A stretch of 63,480 bases of DNA from Chitinophaga terrae (ex Kim and Jung 2007) (GCF_900107795.1 NZ_FNRL01000005.1:1-63480), one strand, 5' to 3'; numbered from the stretch's first letter, positions 33,930-43,893 are shown. Notes: generated by a model not told the origin, from the letters alone. Numbers and translations: made by a program.

Positions 33930-36900
33930 AATTTTTCAGGGTAACTTTTTTAATAACAAAAATTACATTGGATGTAAACCTTGTATTATCTATCTCTTCT
34001 GCTACTGCTCCATACCTGTTCACCATTTCTTTCAGGCGGGTTGCAGACAGGAAGGATAAGCCATGCGCCTGTGTCTTGTTGAATTTAATGATCCTGGTCG
34101 ACCAGAATTCGGTCATCTTTGTGCCTTCGTGCCTTTCTTTCCTGTCGGCGTCTCCATCGCGGATGATAATGATACCGTCCGGTGACAAGTGATTGATACA
34201 GTGTTTCAGTAGGTTTTCCTGCGCATCAGGCGACAGATAATGCAATACATCGCTAAGAATATAGGAATCGTAAATTTTTTCTTCCGGGTTATTGGCATCC
34301 ATTACTTCAAATTGAAGCTGCGCCGGTTTGTTATAGCACCAGTTAGCGGTAGCTATCTTCTCTTCGTCGTAATCCACTGCCTTGATCTCCCTGCCGGGCG
34401 CCGTCCAGGCAAGCATGTAATCCATAAAGCCATAGCCGCAGCCGATATCCAGTATCCTGCCCTGTTTTGGCAGCAACTTATCAAACAGTTCGTAATTATG
34501 TTCCAGGCGGGTTTTGATACGCATGTACCATTCCAGCACCGGTCCCTTGTAGATGAAATTATATTTCAGCTGCTCCCTGAAATAAGCCGGCACTTCAATT
34601 TCTTCACGCAGTTTTTCATATTCCGCCCTGAAATATCTTCCTATACTTTTTGTTCTGGCGCTATACCCGTTACCCCATTCCTTGTCTTCCGGCTTAATCC
34701 TCGGCAGGTATTTCACCGTTACCGTGCCATCTTTTAACAGGAAGTCGCCTTTCGACATCGTATAGGCGGTACCGTGAATAACCATTGGAAGAATATCCAG
34801 GTTCAGCGCTTCGGCAATAAAGAATGCGCCTTTATGAAAACGTTTGATCACCGGGTCGGGCGACCTGGTGCCTTCAGGATATACTACAATAGAATATCCC
34901 TGGTCGACCATTGACTTGAGCTTGTCTATGGCTCCCTCCGCGCCATCGGCCACAGGGTAGTATTCGGCCATTCTTACCACCGCCCCGAACACCGGCGAAC
35001 GCCATACCCATTGGTTGGTAAGCAGGATCACTTTAGGATGCAGCATGGTAGAAACCAGGATGTCCAGGAAGGACTGGTGATTGCTGATGATCACCGCAGG
35101 TTTTTCCAGCTGTTCATTCAACGGGTTAATAATGCGCTTTGTCACATTACCCATGATGTACAATACACTATGCGTGTAGGCCGATAAGATCTTGTGATAC
35201 AGCAGTTTTCCTCTTTCCTTTCCGCCCAGTTTCAGTTTAATAAGCAGGAAACCAATGCCTGTCATGATAAAACACCCCAAGGTGAAGTAAGTAAAAGAGA
35301 AAACAGATAAGGACCATCCTTTCAGTGTCCATGGCGCATATCCCTTTTTCACCCGGTTCGTGATCAGCCAGTTAAACAATACGGGGATCATTACCTGCGA
35401 GATCAGCACTACCGTGCCTATACCAATGATGGAAATTAGCGCTATGGATCTCAGGGAAGGATGTTTGGCAAATATCAACACACCCAGTCCCAGTATCGTG
35501 GTAATGGCAGATAAGAAGATGGATGATTTGTAAGATGATAATGTTTTCTTTCCTGTTTTGTATTCCTGCAACAACCCGTCCATGGTAAAGATGCTGTAAT
35601 CGTCGCCCAAGCCAAAGATGAAAGTTGAAAGAATAATATTTACAATATTAAAGGAAATACCGAACATACCCATAATTCCCAGTATCCACACCCAGCTCAG
35701 CACCATGGGAATAAACGTGATCAGCGCCAGTTCTATACGGCCGTAAGAGATAAGCAACGCGGCAAATACCAGCAAAGAGGTCATCCAGGCAATACTGTTG
35801 AATTCGTCTTTTATAATTTCTACAAGCCTGTTTGCGGCGTATTGTTTATCCAGCACCGTTGTTCCGGGCAGCTCCTCCAGCGCCTTGTAGACAGCCTGTT
35901 TCTTAGCCGGGTCTACTTTCAGCAAAGTGACCAGGGAAGTATTTCCGTTCTTCCGGATAATAAAATCTCCCAGGTTGCCTTGTTGCAACAGTTGGGTATC
36001 GTTGGCCGACAGCGGCCGGAAATCTTTATCCAGCAATTGGCCGAAAGCATCGAATGCTTTTTCGCTGAACCCCATTTTTGCTCCTTCACTATGGAGCAAA
36101 CGCAGGAGCTCCTGCTTCTTTGCAGGAGTCCAGTACTGTTGCCAGCGTTGTATACGCAATGCCTGTTCTTTTTCAGATAACAGCAACGCCTGTACGCCGG
36201 CATATTTTTTTACCGCGCCGCCGGCCTGCAGGCGGGCAATAACAGGCAGCAGCTGCTCGCCCTGTTCCAACGCTGTTTCCAGGTTCTTACCATCAGAAAC
36301 TACGTATACGGTTTGCGCAGTATAGTTATTAACAGCATTTAAGTGTGCTTCCGCAGCTTTTAGTTCAGGGCGCATAAAGTTCATGCGCATCATGTCGCTC
36401 TCGAAAGTTACATACCTGGCAGTGTAGAAGAATACGATGGTGAGAACAAAGATCCCGGCCACCAGCCATTTGTTCTTTTCCGGTTTCAGCTCGGAGAATT
36501 TGTCCAGCCAGTTATGGTGGTTTGCATCCGGCTGCGCTTTATGTTTATTGCCTGTAACGATCCAGTGAGGCAGGAAGATCAACGAGAAAAGGGCTGCGCC
36601 TACAAGGCTCATGGCAGCAAAAAGGCCCACATCCTGCAACATGGGCGAGTGAACGAACTGCAGGCAAAGAAAACCGCCTACAGTGGTGAAGCTGCCCAGG
36701 GTCATAGGCATGGCCAGGTCGTTTATCACCTCCCTGATATCATTTGCATGCCTGTAATGATTGAAAACGTGCAACGAGTAGTTCACCGCGATCCCCAATA
36801 CCACAGCGCCTGCACCCAGGGCCATGACGGCAATATGACCTTTAATGAAGTAAATGCAGGCAAGTGAAAACAGCGCGCCAAATATTACCGGCAGCATTAC

Positions 36901-37794
36901 CAGGAATGGCGCCCGCTTCTTCCTGAAGAAGAGCACGATCAGCAATACCAGCAATACAACTGTGATGCCCTGCGTAAGCAGGGTATCCTGTCTTAACTGC
37001 GTGGCATTACCTGCCGATACGGCGGTACCGCCAAAGTAAGTTGCATACACGCCCGGGTACTGTTTATCCAGGCTATCTTTAACCAGGTCCAGCTCCTGCA
37101 GGAACCGGGAGTTTACCTTGGTAGCGCCGGGCGGGTTAGCCGGGGTGATGAACATCATTACATTTCTGTGATCTTTGGTGATCACATAGTTGTCATAGAG
37201 TTCAAACTGGTCGTCGTATTGCAGGCTTCTTAATTTCCTGATCCCTATCCAGGAAATGCCTACGGGATCTGCCTGGATCATTTTCTTCAACACTACACCG
37301 GCCGGCGAGATCAAAGTATTATAGTCGTACTGCAACGACTGTTGCAAAACGGATGGCTGCAACAGGCTGTCTATTTTCTTATAGTCTTCCGCTTCCAGGA
37401 ATACAGGCAGATGTTGCTGGATGGTTTGCATCAGCCCCATTACTGTACTGTCTTCTGTTTGCGCCTGTATGTTTTTGATATAGGGAGACAGTTTTTCACC
37501 AGCGGCGGAAGCCAGGCTGGCCGCGTAGGCTACCAGGGTATCCGGCTGGGCAGCAGCGGAAGTATCTTTCTGCGAGATGGTAATAACCAGTTTATCAGCA
37601 AAACGGGAATCCTGGAATACCTGTTGAAGTTTATCCAGCTTTTTATCCTGGGGCAATATCCTGGTAATATCTTCTTCCAGTTTAATTTGTGCAGCAAAAT
37701 AACTTACCAGCACAAAACAGGCAATGGTAAAACCCCAAAGCGCTATTTTATGCTTTTCAAACCAATTATAAATTGCTACAAAAAAACTTCCCAT
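33916..37794 (-). CDS. Trifunctional MMPL exporter / PlsC acyltransferase / SAM methyltransferase
   Basis: 1292 aa with three domains in one chain. Residues ~1-850 form a full RND/MMPL-type exporter with two sets of membrane segments and two periplasmic loops. Residues ~880-1060 form a lysophospholipid acyltransferase (HX4D at H906/D911 in SNHQSFLD; YPEGTRS with E974). Residues ~1100-1290 are a class I SAM-dependent methyltransferase (ILDIGCGYG with D1116). MMPL proteins export lipids and pigments, and the PlsC domain could acylate the cargo or attach it to a lipid. All three activities in one protein fit modification and export of the polyene at the inner membrane. I see no frameshift. I recall this fusion from other Bacteroidota pigment clusters, which I cannot verify here. 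Confidence 0.85.
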   Translation of the reverse strand: MGSFFVAIYNWFEKHKIALWGFTIACFVLVSYFAAQIKLEEDITRILPQDKKLDKLQQVFQDSRFADKLVITISQKDTSAAAQPDTLVAYAASLASAAGEKLSPYIKNIQAQTEDSTVMGLMQTIQQHLPVFLEAEDYKKIDSLLQPSVLQQSLQYDYNTLISPAGVVLKKMIQADPVGISWIGIRKLRSLQYDDQFELYDNYVITKDHRNVMMFITPANPPGATKVNSRFLQELDLVKDSLDKQYPGVYATYFGGTAVSAGNATQLRQDTLLTQGITVVLLVLLIVLFFRKKRAPFLVMLPVIFGALFSLACIYFIKGHIAVMALGAGAVVLGIAVNYSLHVFNHYRHANDIREVINDLAMPMTLGSFTTVGGFLCLQFVHSPMLQDVGLFAAMSLVGAALFSLIFLPHWIVTGNKHKAQPDANHHNWLDKFSELKPEKNKWLVAGIFVLTIVFFYTARYVTFESDMMRMNFMRPELKAAEAHLNAVNNYTAQTVYVVSDGKNLETALEQGEQLLPVIARLQAGGAVKKYAGVQALLLSEKEQALRIQRWQQYWTPAKKQELLRLLHSEGAKMGFSEKAFDAFGQLLDKDFRPLSANDTQLLQQGNLGDFIIRKNGNTSLVTLLKVDPAKKQAVYKALEELPGTTVLDKQYAANRLVEIIKDEFNSIAWMTSLLVFAALLISYGRIELALITFIPMVLSWVWILGIMGMFGISFNIVNIILSTFIFGLGDDYSIFTMDGLLQEYKTGKKTLSSYKSSIFLSAITTILGLGVLIFAKHPSLRSIALISIIGIGTVVLISQVMIPVLFNWLITNRVKKGYAPWTLKGWSLSVFSFTYFTLGCFIMTGIGFLLIKLKLGGKERGKLLYHKILSAYTHSVLYIMGNVTKRIINPLNEQLEKPAVIISNHQSFLDILVSTMLHPKVILLTNQWVWRSPVFGAVVRMAEYYPVADGAEGAIDKLKSMVDQGYSIVVYPEGTRSPDPVIKRFHKGAFFIAEALNLDILPMVIHGTAYTMSKGDFLLKDGTVTVKYLPRIKPEDKEWGNGYSARTKSIGRYFRAEYEKLREEIEVPAYFREQLKYNFIYKGPVLEWYMRIKTRLEHNYELFDKLLPKQGRILDIGCGYGFMDYMLAWTAPGREIKAVDYDEEKIATANWCYNKPAQLQFEVMDANNPEEKIYDSYILSDVLHYLSPDAQENLLKHCINHLSPDGIIIIRDGDADRKERHEGTKMTEFWSTRIIKFNKTQAHGLSFLSATRLKEMVNRYGAVAEEIDNTRFTSNVIFVIKKVTLKNYAQL

Positions 37795-37801
37795 TGTTTG
37801 T

Positions 37802-38989
37802 TTAATTTCTCTTTCTCCTGAATGATGCCAGTAAGCCCCAGCTTACCAGGCCAGCCAGTATGCCGGCGCCTATGGCCAGCGTAATAGCTCCCAGCACGTA
37901 TTGCAACATATTGTCGCGGATGGAAGCCAGGCTAAACCCATTTGTGAATAAAAGGTCTTTGGCCGTTTGCCCCATCCATATACGCCCTGTGATGAAGCTT
38001 GCAAATATGACAAGCGGTGTAAGCGGCGGCGTACTGATATGCGCTGCCAGGAACACCAGTGCTTTGTTTAACTTAAATCTTATTGAAAGCAGCATGGCTA
38101 CAAATAACTGGAATCCCCAGATCGGGATAATCCCCATGAATACGCCGAAGCCGATCGCTGCGGCCTTGCGGCCGTTGGATTCATCCGCTCTCAATACTTC
38201 TTCCTTCCACATCTTTTTCCAGTTCTCTTTTTTTAAAAGAAAACGGACCAGGTCACGGGGTTTGATATAGAGCAATGCAACAGTTACCAACACCGTGTTC
38301 AGTACGCTGATCCTGGAAAAATCCCTGAACGGCTGGAAGTGCGATACCCGTTCTTCCGCTGGCGGATAATATACCTTTACAGGTGTCCAGTCAACTTTAA
38401 TTCCTCTCCATGCACTTCTCACGATCACTTCTACCTCGAATTCATATTTCGTGCAGAAGAAACGGATCTTGTTGATCAGTTTCAACGGGTATACACGGTA
38501 CCCTGATTGTGTGTCAGGCGCTTTAAGACCTGTATTTACATAAAACCAGAAGTTGGAGAATTTATTGGCAAAAGTGTTTTTGCCTGGCATATTCTCCTGG
38601 TGCAAGTTCCTGGCGCCAATGATCAGCGCTCCCGGCTTTTCTGCCACCTGCTGCAGCATATTGGGCAGATCGTCGGCAAAATGCTGCCCGTCGGCATCCA
38701 TGGTGATAACGTTTTCGTACCCCTGTTGTGCAGCAAAAGCAAAGCCGCGCCGCAACGCGATTCCCTTACCACGGTTAGGACTATACGACACTACCTGGAT
38801 GCCTGGAAATTGCCCCAGGATCTCAGGCGTTGCATCGGTAGCGCCATCGTTTACCACGATCACGTGATGGGTATACGACAGTGCGTCCTTTATCACGGCC
38901 GCCAGCGTCCCGGCATTATTGTACGTCGGGATCAGCACGGCAGTTTTATGACGCTCAAATAACTCGTTATGTGTAGGTGTACTGCTCAC
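37802..38989 (-). CDS. GT2 glycosyltransferase fused to DUF2062 membrane domain
   Basis: 395 aa. The N-terminal ~230 residues are a family 2 (dolichol-phosphate-mannose-synthase-like) transferase with VLIPTYNNAGTL, VVNDGATDATPE and the metal-binding MDADGQH motif (D98, D100). The C-terminal ~150 residues are a DUF2062 domain with three or four hydrophobic segments (FGVFMGIIPIWGFQLFVAML). GT2/DUF2062 fusions recur in aryl polyene clusters, where a sugar transfer to the lipid-linked product is suspected. Zero spacer to the dehydratase gene upstream and 7 bases to the MMPL gene downstream. Confidence 0.8.
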   Translation of the reverse strand: MSSTPTHNELFERHKTAVLIPTYNNAGTLAAVIKDALSYTHHVIVVNDGATDATPEILGQFPGIQVVSYSPNRGKGIALRRGFAFAAQQGYENVITMDADGQHFADDLPNMLQQVAEKPGALIIGARNLHQENMPGKNTFANKFSNFWFYVNTGLKAPDTQSGYRVYPLKLINKIRFFCTKYEFEVEVIVRSAWRGIKVDWTPVKVYYPPAEERVSHFQPFRDFSRISVLNTVLVTVALLYIKPRDLVRFLLKKENWKKMWKEEVLRADESNGRKAAAIGFGVFMGIIPIWGFQLFVAMLLSIRFKLNKALVFLAAHISTPPLTPLVIFASFITGRIWMGQTAKDLLFTNGFSLASIRDNMLQYVLGAITLAIGAGILAGLVSWGLLASFRRKRN

Positions 38990-39352
38990 TTATTTAAATA
39001 ATCCCTGGAATTTCATGAATGTCTTATCCTCCCGCTTCAATGTAGCTGTCACTTTCCACATTCCAGTTTCTTCAGCTTTGTAGGCAACAACCACATCTAC
39101 CAGCGGCTGTTTTACCGGGTCTATCATTGTCAGGAATTTCATTTGCGAAGCCTTCTGCAGCTTAACAGGAGCCTGGAGGCTGCCGCCCAGCAGTTCTGTA
39201 ATGATCTGCATCATGCAAACGCCCGGCACTACCGGCTGCTCAGGAAAATGCCCTCCGAAAATGGGGTGGCCGGCATTCAGTTCAATAGTAGTATTTACCT
39301 GTCCTGCTTCCTGCTGTTGTTCTTTTACGGTATAAAAATTTCCTGCTAACAT
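38990..39352 (-). CDS. FabZ-like hotdog dehydratase, His half-site
   Basis: 120 aa single hotdog domain. The catalytic-loop motif HFPEQPVVPG (His35) is intact, but the position of the usual glutamate/aspartate on the central helix is Gln (GVCMMQI). The partner gene at 49367-49798 shows the opposite pattern. In E. coli aryl polyene synthesis two hotdog proteins, ApeI and ApeP, form a heteromeric dehydratase, and this gene fits one of these roles. The substrate would be 3-hydroxy-aryl-polyenoyl-ACP, giving the trans double bond. Confidence 0.8.
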   Translation of the reverse strand: MLAGNFYTVKEQQQEAGQVNTTIELNAGHPIFGGHFPEQPVVPGVCMMQIITELLGGSLQAPVKLQKASQMKFLTMIDPVKQPLVDVVVAYKAEETGMWKVTATLKREDKTFMKFQGLFK

Positions 39353-39355
39353 GAT

Positions 39356-39979
39356 CTATTGCTTAACTACTTTTTGTAGTGAAATATTGAATTTAAAATG
39401 TTCGTGTTTGATCCTGATGGTATCCGGTGTTCCGTTCGTATAGCTTTGCATCCATACGGTTACCGCGGGCCTGCGCCTGGAAGATTTTTCTATACGCACC
39501 AGGGAATTACAGTCCTTGCCTGTTATGTAATAGTTGTTACCCTTTGCCGTTGGCACCACCACGTAGCCATATTCGTTATCCGCAGCTGTATGCGCCTGCC
39601 GGAGATCCGGGCTCAACAGCACCAGTGCAAAATCCTGTTCCAGTGTTTTTACAACTGCCGGTTTATCCATTTTATCCAGCAGGTAATGTTTAGTGAATTT
39701 CCCGTCTTTACTGAATTCGAAATCAAAGAATTTAAAACCCATTTCATTCGCGAAAACCACCCTGGTACTGCTGTCGGGCATCTGCTTGAAAAAAAGCAGG
39801 CCGCTCAGATGATGCTTCAGTATATCTACCTGGGTGCTGTATAAAGCAGAAGTAAACCGGGGACGGAATTTCTCTATACATCTTGCATCGCCCTGCGTTG
39901 TTTGCAGGTATTTGTACCTGTTGCTGCAACTGCTCAGCAACACCATGCACGCCAAACTACTTAACAGAAAACACCGCAT
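39356..39979 (-). CDS. Outer-membrane lipoprotein of the pigment cluster
   Basis: 207 aa. A lipobox (LLSSC, lipidated Cys18) follows a typical leader. The mature part is rich in short strands (FANEMGFKFFDFEFSKDGKF, VVVPTAKGNNYYI) without catalytic residues. No family name recognised. It overlaps the LolA-like gene by 23 bases and precedes the dehydratase by 3. The pairing with LolA suggests a LolB-like receptor or a product-binding protein at the outer membrane. That is a context inference. Confidence 0.7.
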   Translation of the reverse strand: MRCFLLSSLACMVLLSSCSNRYKYLQTTQGDARCIEKFRPRFTSALYSTQVDILKHHLSGLLFFKQMPDSSTRVVFANEMGFKFFDFEFSKDGKFTKHYLLDKMDKPAVVKTLEQDFALVLLSPDLRQAHTAADNEYGYVVVPTAKGNNYYITGKDCNSLVRIEKSSRRRPAVTVWMQSYTNGTPDTIRIKHEHFKFNISLQKVVKQ

Positions 39980-40589
39980 CTGGAATATTTACATTCAATT
40001 GTTTATGTAAAAAGCTGATAGTAGTATCATCGCCCGATGCTTCTCCCATTGTTATTTTGGAAACCGAATAATCTGTTTTATCAACCAGCAGGATAATGGA
40101 ATTGAAGTAGTCTTTCATTACCTTGTTCACCGGTTCCAGCTCCAGCCTGTAGAACTGCGCATTTTCAGAGGCTTTGGTACGGAAATCCGCATTCTCCAGC
40201 ACAGTACCGCGCACACAGTCGACAGTTATCTTATTGATCTGTTCAAACAGTTTATTGCTTTTACCTGAAACCTTATTCTCCTTTTGCGCATCCTTTATCC
40301 TGATATCTTTCCCGTTGATCACCAGCAGGTAGTAAGATGGCTGCAGGTATTCCATTCTAACTTTATTATCTTTTTTAAACCAGAACTTGCCTTTGGATGT
40401 GATCTTATCTGAAAGCATGCTCAGGTTCTTCTCCTGTACAAAATCACATTGTATGCTTTGGGTCTGCTGAGCCGCCTTTGCAAACTGTTGTTTCAGGGGC
40501 CCAAGATCAGCTACCGGCTTAAACCCTGATTGGGCTTTCACCGCTATACTTCCCATAATACAAACCAATAATAAGAGCCATTTATACAT
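39957..40589 (-). CDS. LolA-like periplasmic carrier
   Basis: 210 aa, signal peptide 1-19 (LLLLVCIMGSIAVKAQ). The unclosed beta-barrel pattern of LolA is visible: IQCDFVQEKNLSMLSDKITS, GKFWFKKDNKVRMEYLQPSY, VNGKDIRIKD. LolA shuttles lipoproteins across the periplasm. Aryl polyene clusters carry a dedicated homologue thought to move the lipidated pigment. Start overlaps the deacetylase gene by 8 bases; end overlaps the lipoprotein gene by 23. Confidence 0.8.
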   Translation of the reverse strand: MYKWLLLLVCIMGSIAVKAQSGFKPVADLGPLKQQFAKAAQQTQSIQCDFVQEKNLSMLSDKITSKGKFWFKKDNKVRMEYLQPSYYLLVINGKDIRIKDAQKENKVSGKSNKLFEQINKITVDCVRGTVLENADFRTKASENAQFYRLELEPVNKVMKDYFNSIILLVDKTDYSVSKITMGEASGDDTTISFLHKQLNVNIPDAVFSVK

Positions 40590-41361
40590 AAGCTGGCAGA
40601 TTTAGCATTTTATCAATTCTTTCAAAGCGATAGCCCTGTTCCCTGATCCTGCTGATCAGCGTTGGCAGTACAGCGGCTGTAATCTCGCAGGTATCGTGCA
40701 GTAAAATAACTGCACCCGGCTGTAACTGCGATACTACGCGGTTTACCAGCTGCGCTTCGTCTTTTGCTACCGTATCCAGCGAGCGGATGTTCCAGCCTAC
40801 CGGTATATACCCTCCTGCTTTTACCGCCCTGGCCAGGTTAGGATTGGTTACCCCGTATGGCGGACGGAACAAACGGGGTTGCAACCCGGTGCTGTGCGTA
40901 GTTAATACATCCATCTCCTGCATATCTTTCAGCATATCGCCGGGCAGCTTCATATCAAACCAAAAGGCATGCGAATAAGTATGATTTCCTATTGTATGCC
41001 CTTCGTTGTAAATGCGTTTAAGCAGGGCTTCATTGCCCGGAATATTTTTTCCGATGCAGAAGAAAGCAGCGGGAATATTCTCTTTCTTCAATATGTCGAG
41101 GATGCCCGGGGTGAACTGCGGCAGCGGGCCATCATCAAACGACAAAGCCACTACCTTTTCGGAAGTAGCGGCCTCGCAAATAACCTTCATGAAATACCCC
41201 GATCTTACATTTATTGCCCCATTTATTGTAAAGGGCAGGTAAATAAGTACAGGTATTGCATACCACCATGCCGAGAAATGGTATCCCAGACCGTATCTCA
41301 GGAACAGGATCAGCAACAGGCTGACGATAACGATGATATTTACTATCCTGTTATTCAGCAT
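40582..41361 (-). CDS. Polysaccharide deacetylase (NodB-fold) membrane-anchored
   Basis: 259 aa. Two N-terminal membrane segments precede a NodB-homology domain with LSFDDGP (Asp76/Asp77), GNHTYSH (His127 and His131 as metal ligands) and FRPPYG. These enzymes remove N-acetyl groups from amino sugars. Its role in pigment synthesis is unclear: it may act on a sugar or amide attached to the polyene, or be a de-acylase recruited for another substrate. It is translationally coupled to both neighbours (11- and 8-base overlaps). Confidence 0.82.
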   Translation of the reverse strand: MLNNRIVNIIVIVSLLLILFLRYGLGYHFSAWWYAIPVLIYLPFTINGAINVRSGYFMKVICEAATSEKVVALSFDDGPLPQFTPGILDILKKENIPAAFFCIGKNIPGNEALLKRIYNEGHTIGNHTYSHAFWFDMKLPGDMLKDMQEMDVLTTHSTGLQPRLFRPPYGVTNPNLARAVKAGGYIPVGWNIRSLDTVAKDEAQLVNRVVSQLQPGAVILLHDTCEITAAVLPTLISRIREQGYRFERIDKMLNLPAYV

Positions 41362-42418
41362 AGGTTAATAAAACAAAAGAATGATGCGTTCCTTCGTGGT
41401 GGTTGTATAGTAATATTTTATTGATCTTTTCAGGAGGATGACCATAGAACATAACGGCATCAGGTACCCTTTGTTCTGCGATCAGGGCATTCGACATCCA
41501 GGCTCCGAATGCGGCGGCGGTAGGATATTCGCCGCACAGGTGTTTGAAGCAGGCTTCCGGATGCTCAGGGAACAATGCCTCCGCCACTTCCTCATAAATT
41601 TCATCCTGGTCGATATTCCCGTTCCTGCCGGTTACCAGCAGGTCTATATCTTCCGGGGTACAGTTATGCGCTTCCAGGAACTGGACAATATGGCCGATCA
41701 CCTCTCCTTCCCAAAGCGGTTTATAGAGGGTGGAAACGCCTTTTAATTCCGTTGTGCATAAAGACCCTTTTGTTTTGCTGAGGGTCATGAATGCAGCCCC
41801 TTCACCGGCAATAGTTCCGCTATCAGGACTGTTCAGCAGCTCCATTGTTTTTACCGGCGCTTTCTTGTATATGCCGAAGCGCGATAAGATCTGGTGACTG
41901 TAATTCGTGATCTCATCCATTCCTCCAACCAGGATGTTATCGGCTCCTCCTTCATCGAGGATCATCATAGCATCCAGCAAGGCGTTCTCGAAAGAAAATC
42001 CCCTGTTCACAAAAGTGTTGTTGTAGCCATGGCATTGCAGCAGCAAAGCTATCTGGCCGGCAACAGTATTATGGGTGCTCTGGATAAAAGCGGTAGGGGT
42101 GAGCATTTCTTCCTGCTGTTCTACCATCTTCTTTAAAAACACACCCGTATCGTCCAAACATCCGTAGGCTGTACCGGTGATGATGGCGTCGGGCGCTGTG
42201 AGGCCCGCTGCTTCCAGGCTTAAGTTGGCGGCAGCAACACCCATCTTTACCACCCTGCTCATACGGCGGATCTGTTTAACGTCTATCCATTGTTTGTAGT
42301 CAGGGTCCACAACAGCCAGCCGCACCTGTTCATATTCCTTCAGCGCAGCCAGCAGGGGGCCGCCCTGCGTAGTTTGCTGAGGAGAAACACAACCAGTACC
42401 ATTGATATAAATACTCAT
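41351..42418 (-). CDS. Chain-length-factor-like ketosynthase homologue (inactive)
   Basis: 355 aa, thiolase/ketosynthase fold but shorter than KSs (~400). The three catalytic residues are lost: the cysteine position reads RGFSF (Gly140), the first histidine motif is GRNGNID, and the KxxxGH motif is KHLCGE. This is the pattern of the chain-length factor in type II systems, where it pairs with an active KS. The neighbour at 42437-43630 is that KS. In the E. coli ape cluster the equivalent pair is ApeO/ApeC. It probably sets the polyene length. It overlaps the deacetylase gene by 11 bases. Confidence 0.85.
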   Translation of the reverse strand: MSIYINGTGCVSPQQTTQGGPLLAALKEYEQVRLAVVDPDYKQWIDVKQIRRMSRVVKMGVAAANLSLEAAGLTAPDAIITGTAYGCLDDTGVFLKKMVEQQEEMLTPTAFIQSTHNTVAGQIALLLQCHGYNNTFVNRGFSFENALLDAMMILDEGGADNILVGGMDEITNYSHQILSRFGIYKKAPVKTMELLNSPDSGTIAGEGAAFMTLSKTKGSLCTTELKGVSTLYKPLWEGEVIGHIVQFLEAHNCTPEDIDLLVTGRNGNIDQDEIYEEVAEALFPEHPEACFKHLCGEYPTAAAFGAWMSNALIAEQRVPDAVMFYGHPPEKINKILLYNHHEGTHHSFVLLTYAE

Positions 42419-42436
42419 GAATAAAGCTGTTGTTTT

Positions 42437-43630
42437 TTAAACTTTGGAAAAGATCAAACTTGAACAGTTTCCTCCGAATCCAAAGGAATTAGACATTACA
42501 TGTTGCAGATCGTGCCCTTCACTCCATTCAGTTTCGGGCGCAAACGGCAATTCCTTCATCTGGTGCTGAAACCTGGCGTTAGGATATACAATTCCCTCTT
42601 TTACGGAAAGCGCAGAAAAAACCGCTTCTATACCGCCGCTGGCGCCCAGCGTATGCCCGGTGAATGATTTGGTAGAACTCATTAACGGGTAAGTTGGCGC
42701 AAACAGTTTACTGATGGCCGTTCCTTCCGCCACGTCATTATTTTGGGTACCGGTGCCATGTAAATTGATATAGCCTATTTGCTGCGGTTGCAACCCGCTC
42801 CTGTCAAGCGCGCCTTTCATAGCCAGGTAATTACCTATGCCATCGGGCGATGAAGCGGTTTGATGATAAGCGTCGTTTGCATTGGCGAAACCGCTTAACC
42901 GGCACCATGGCTGTACCTGGGCAGCCAGGCTGTCGGATACCATTACCACGTAACCGGCGCCTTCTCCCAGGTTCAGTCCTACGCGCGTTTCATCGAAAGG
43001 CCTGCAGGCTTCCTGGTCGAGGATCATCAGCGTATTAAAGCCATTGAGCGTAAACCGGGTAAGCGAATCAGTTCCGCCGGCGATCACTACATCCAACTGG
43101 TTGGATCTGATCAGCCGCGAACCGTACATCAATGCATTGGCGCCTGAAGAACAGGCGGTACTGATCGTTGCAATATGATGACGAATACCCAGCATATCGG
43201 CTACCAGCTCAGTAATACTGCCGCATTCGTGGTGCACTACCTGGCGCAAACGCCCACCGTTAGGCGCTTTCAGGTATCCGGCAAAAAAATCTTCTGTTTT
43301 ATCCATTCCGCCAACTGTATTGCCGGAAACAAATCCTACCCGGTAGCGCGAAATATCGCCGAGGCCTGAAGATTCCCAGGCTTCGCGGGCGGCGATCATG
43401 CTCAGCAACGCAGTACGGCTGATCTCTTCCGGCATTCCTGCCATTTCAGCCAGTGTAGCGTTATCCGCTTTCACTTCTGCTACAGGGAACGTAGCATGAT
43501 GAACGGAACTGAGGTATTTCATAGCAGTCATGCCGGGTTGGTTATCCCGGAACGATTGCAGACAGGCCCGGAGGTTCAGGCCTATTCCACTGATGACACC
43601 ACCACCTGCTATCCACACCTTTTCACTCAT
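42437..43630 (-). CDS. Beta-ketoacyl-ACP synthase (active, pairs with CLF-like gene)
   Basis: 397 aa with a complete KAS I/II active site: Cys160 in STACSSG, His291 in NLHGTGTQ, Lys321 and His326 in KSFTGH. It should elongate the aryl-ACP by malonyl condensation. The chain-length-factor-like protein downstream (18 bases) is its likely partner, and the ACP gene upstream overlaps by 4 bases (43627-43630). KASIII-type features are absent, so this is not a starter condensing enzyme. Confidence 0.88.
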   Translation of the reverse strand: MSEKVWIAGGGVISGIGLNLRACLQSFRDNQPGMTAMKYLSSVHHATFPVAEVKADNATLAEMAGMPEEISRTALLSMIAAREAWESSGLGDISRYRVGFVSGNTVGGMDKTEDFFAGYLKAPNGGRLRQVVHHECGSITELVADMLGIRHHIATISTACSSGANALMYGSRLIRSNQLDVVIAGGTDSLTRFTLNGFNTLMILDQEACRPFDETRVGLNLGEGAGYVVMVSDSLAAQVQPWCRLSGFANANDAYHQTASSPDGIGNYLAMKGALDRSGLQPQQIGYINLHGTGTQNNDVAEGTAISKLFAPTYPLMSSTKSFTGHTLGASGGIEAVFSALSVKEGIVYPNARFQHQMKELPFAPETEWSEGHDLQHVMSNSFGFGGNCSSLIFSKV

Positions 43631-43893
43631 GCCTTTACAGTTTGATTAGCAGTGATGTATTCTGCCATTGTACGCACGGATTGAAAGATCTTCGGACCTT
43701 CTTCCGGGTTGGTGATGCTAATGTTATAATGCTGCTTCAACAAAACGATCAGTTCAAGGGCGTCGATAGAATCCAGTCCTAATCCCTCTTTGGAAAACAA
43801 TGGCTGGTCGTCGCCAATGCTTTCCGGTGTTACTTCCTGCAAGTTTAACTGTTCTATGATCTGCGCTTTCAGATCGGTCATCAACTTTTCCAC
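43627..43893 (-). CDS. Acyl carrier protein 1 of the pigment cluster
   Basis: 88 aa. The phosphopantetheine site is LGLDSIDALEL with Ser42, inside the four-helix ACP fold. An alternative start (Met5) would shorten it by four residues. AcpS in the same operon probably converts it. Two ACPs with different sites in this cluster match the two ACPs of ape clusters (starter or extender carriers). The first four bases overlap the KS gene. Confidence 0.88.
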   Translation of the reverse strand: MEKLMTDLKAQIIEQLNLQEVTPESIGDDQPLFSKEGLGLDSIDALELIVLLKQHYNISITNPEEGPKIFQSVRTMAEYITANQTVKA

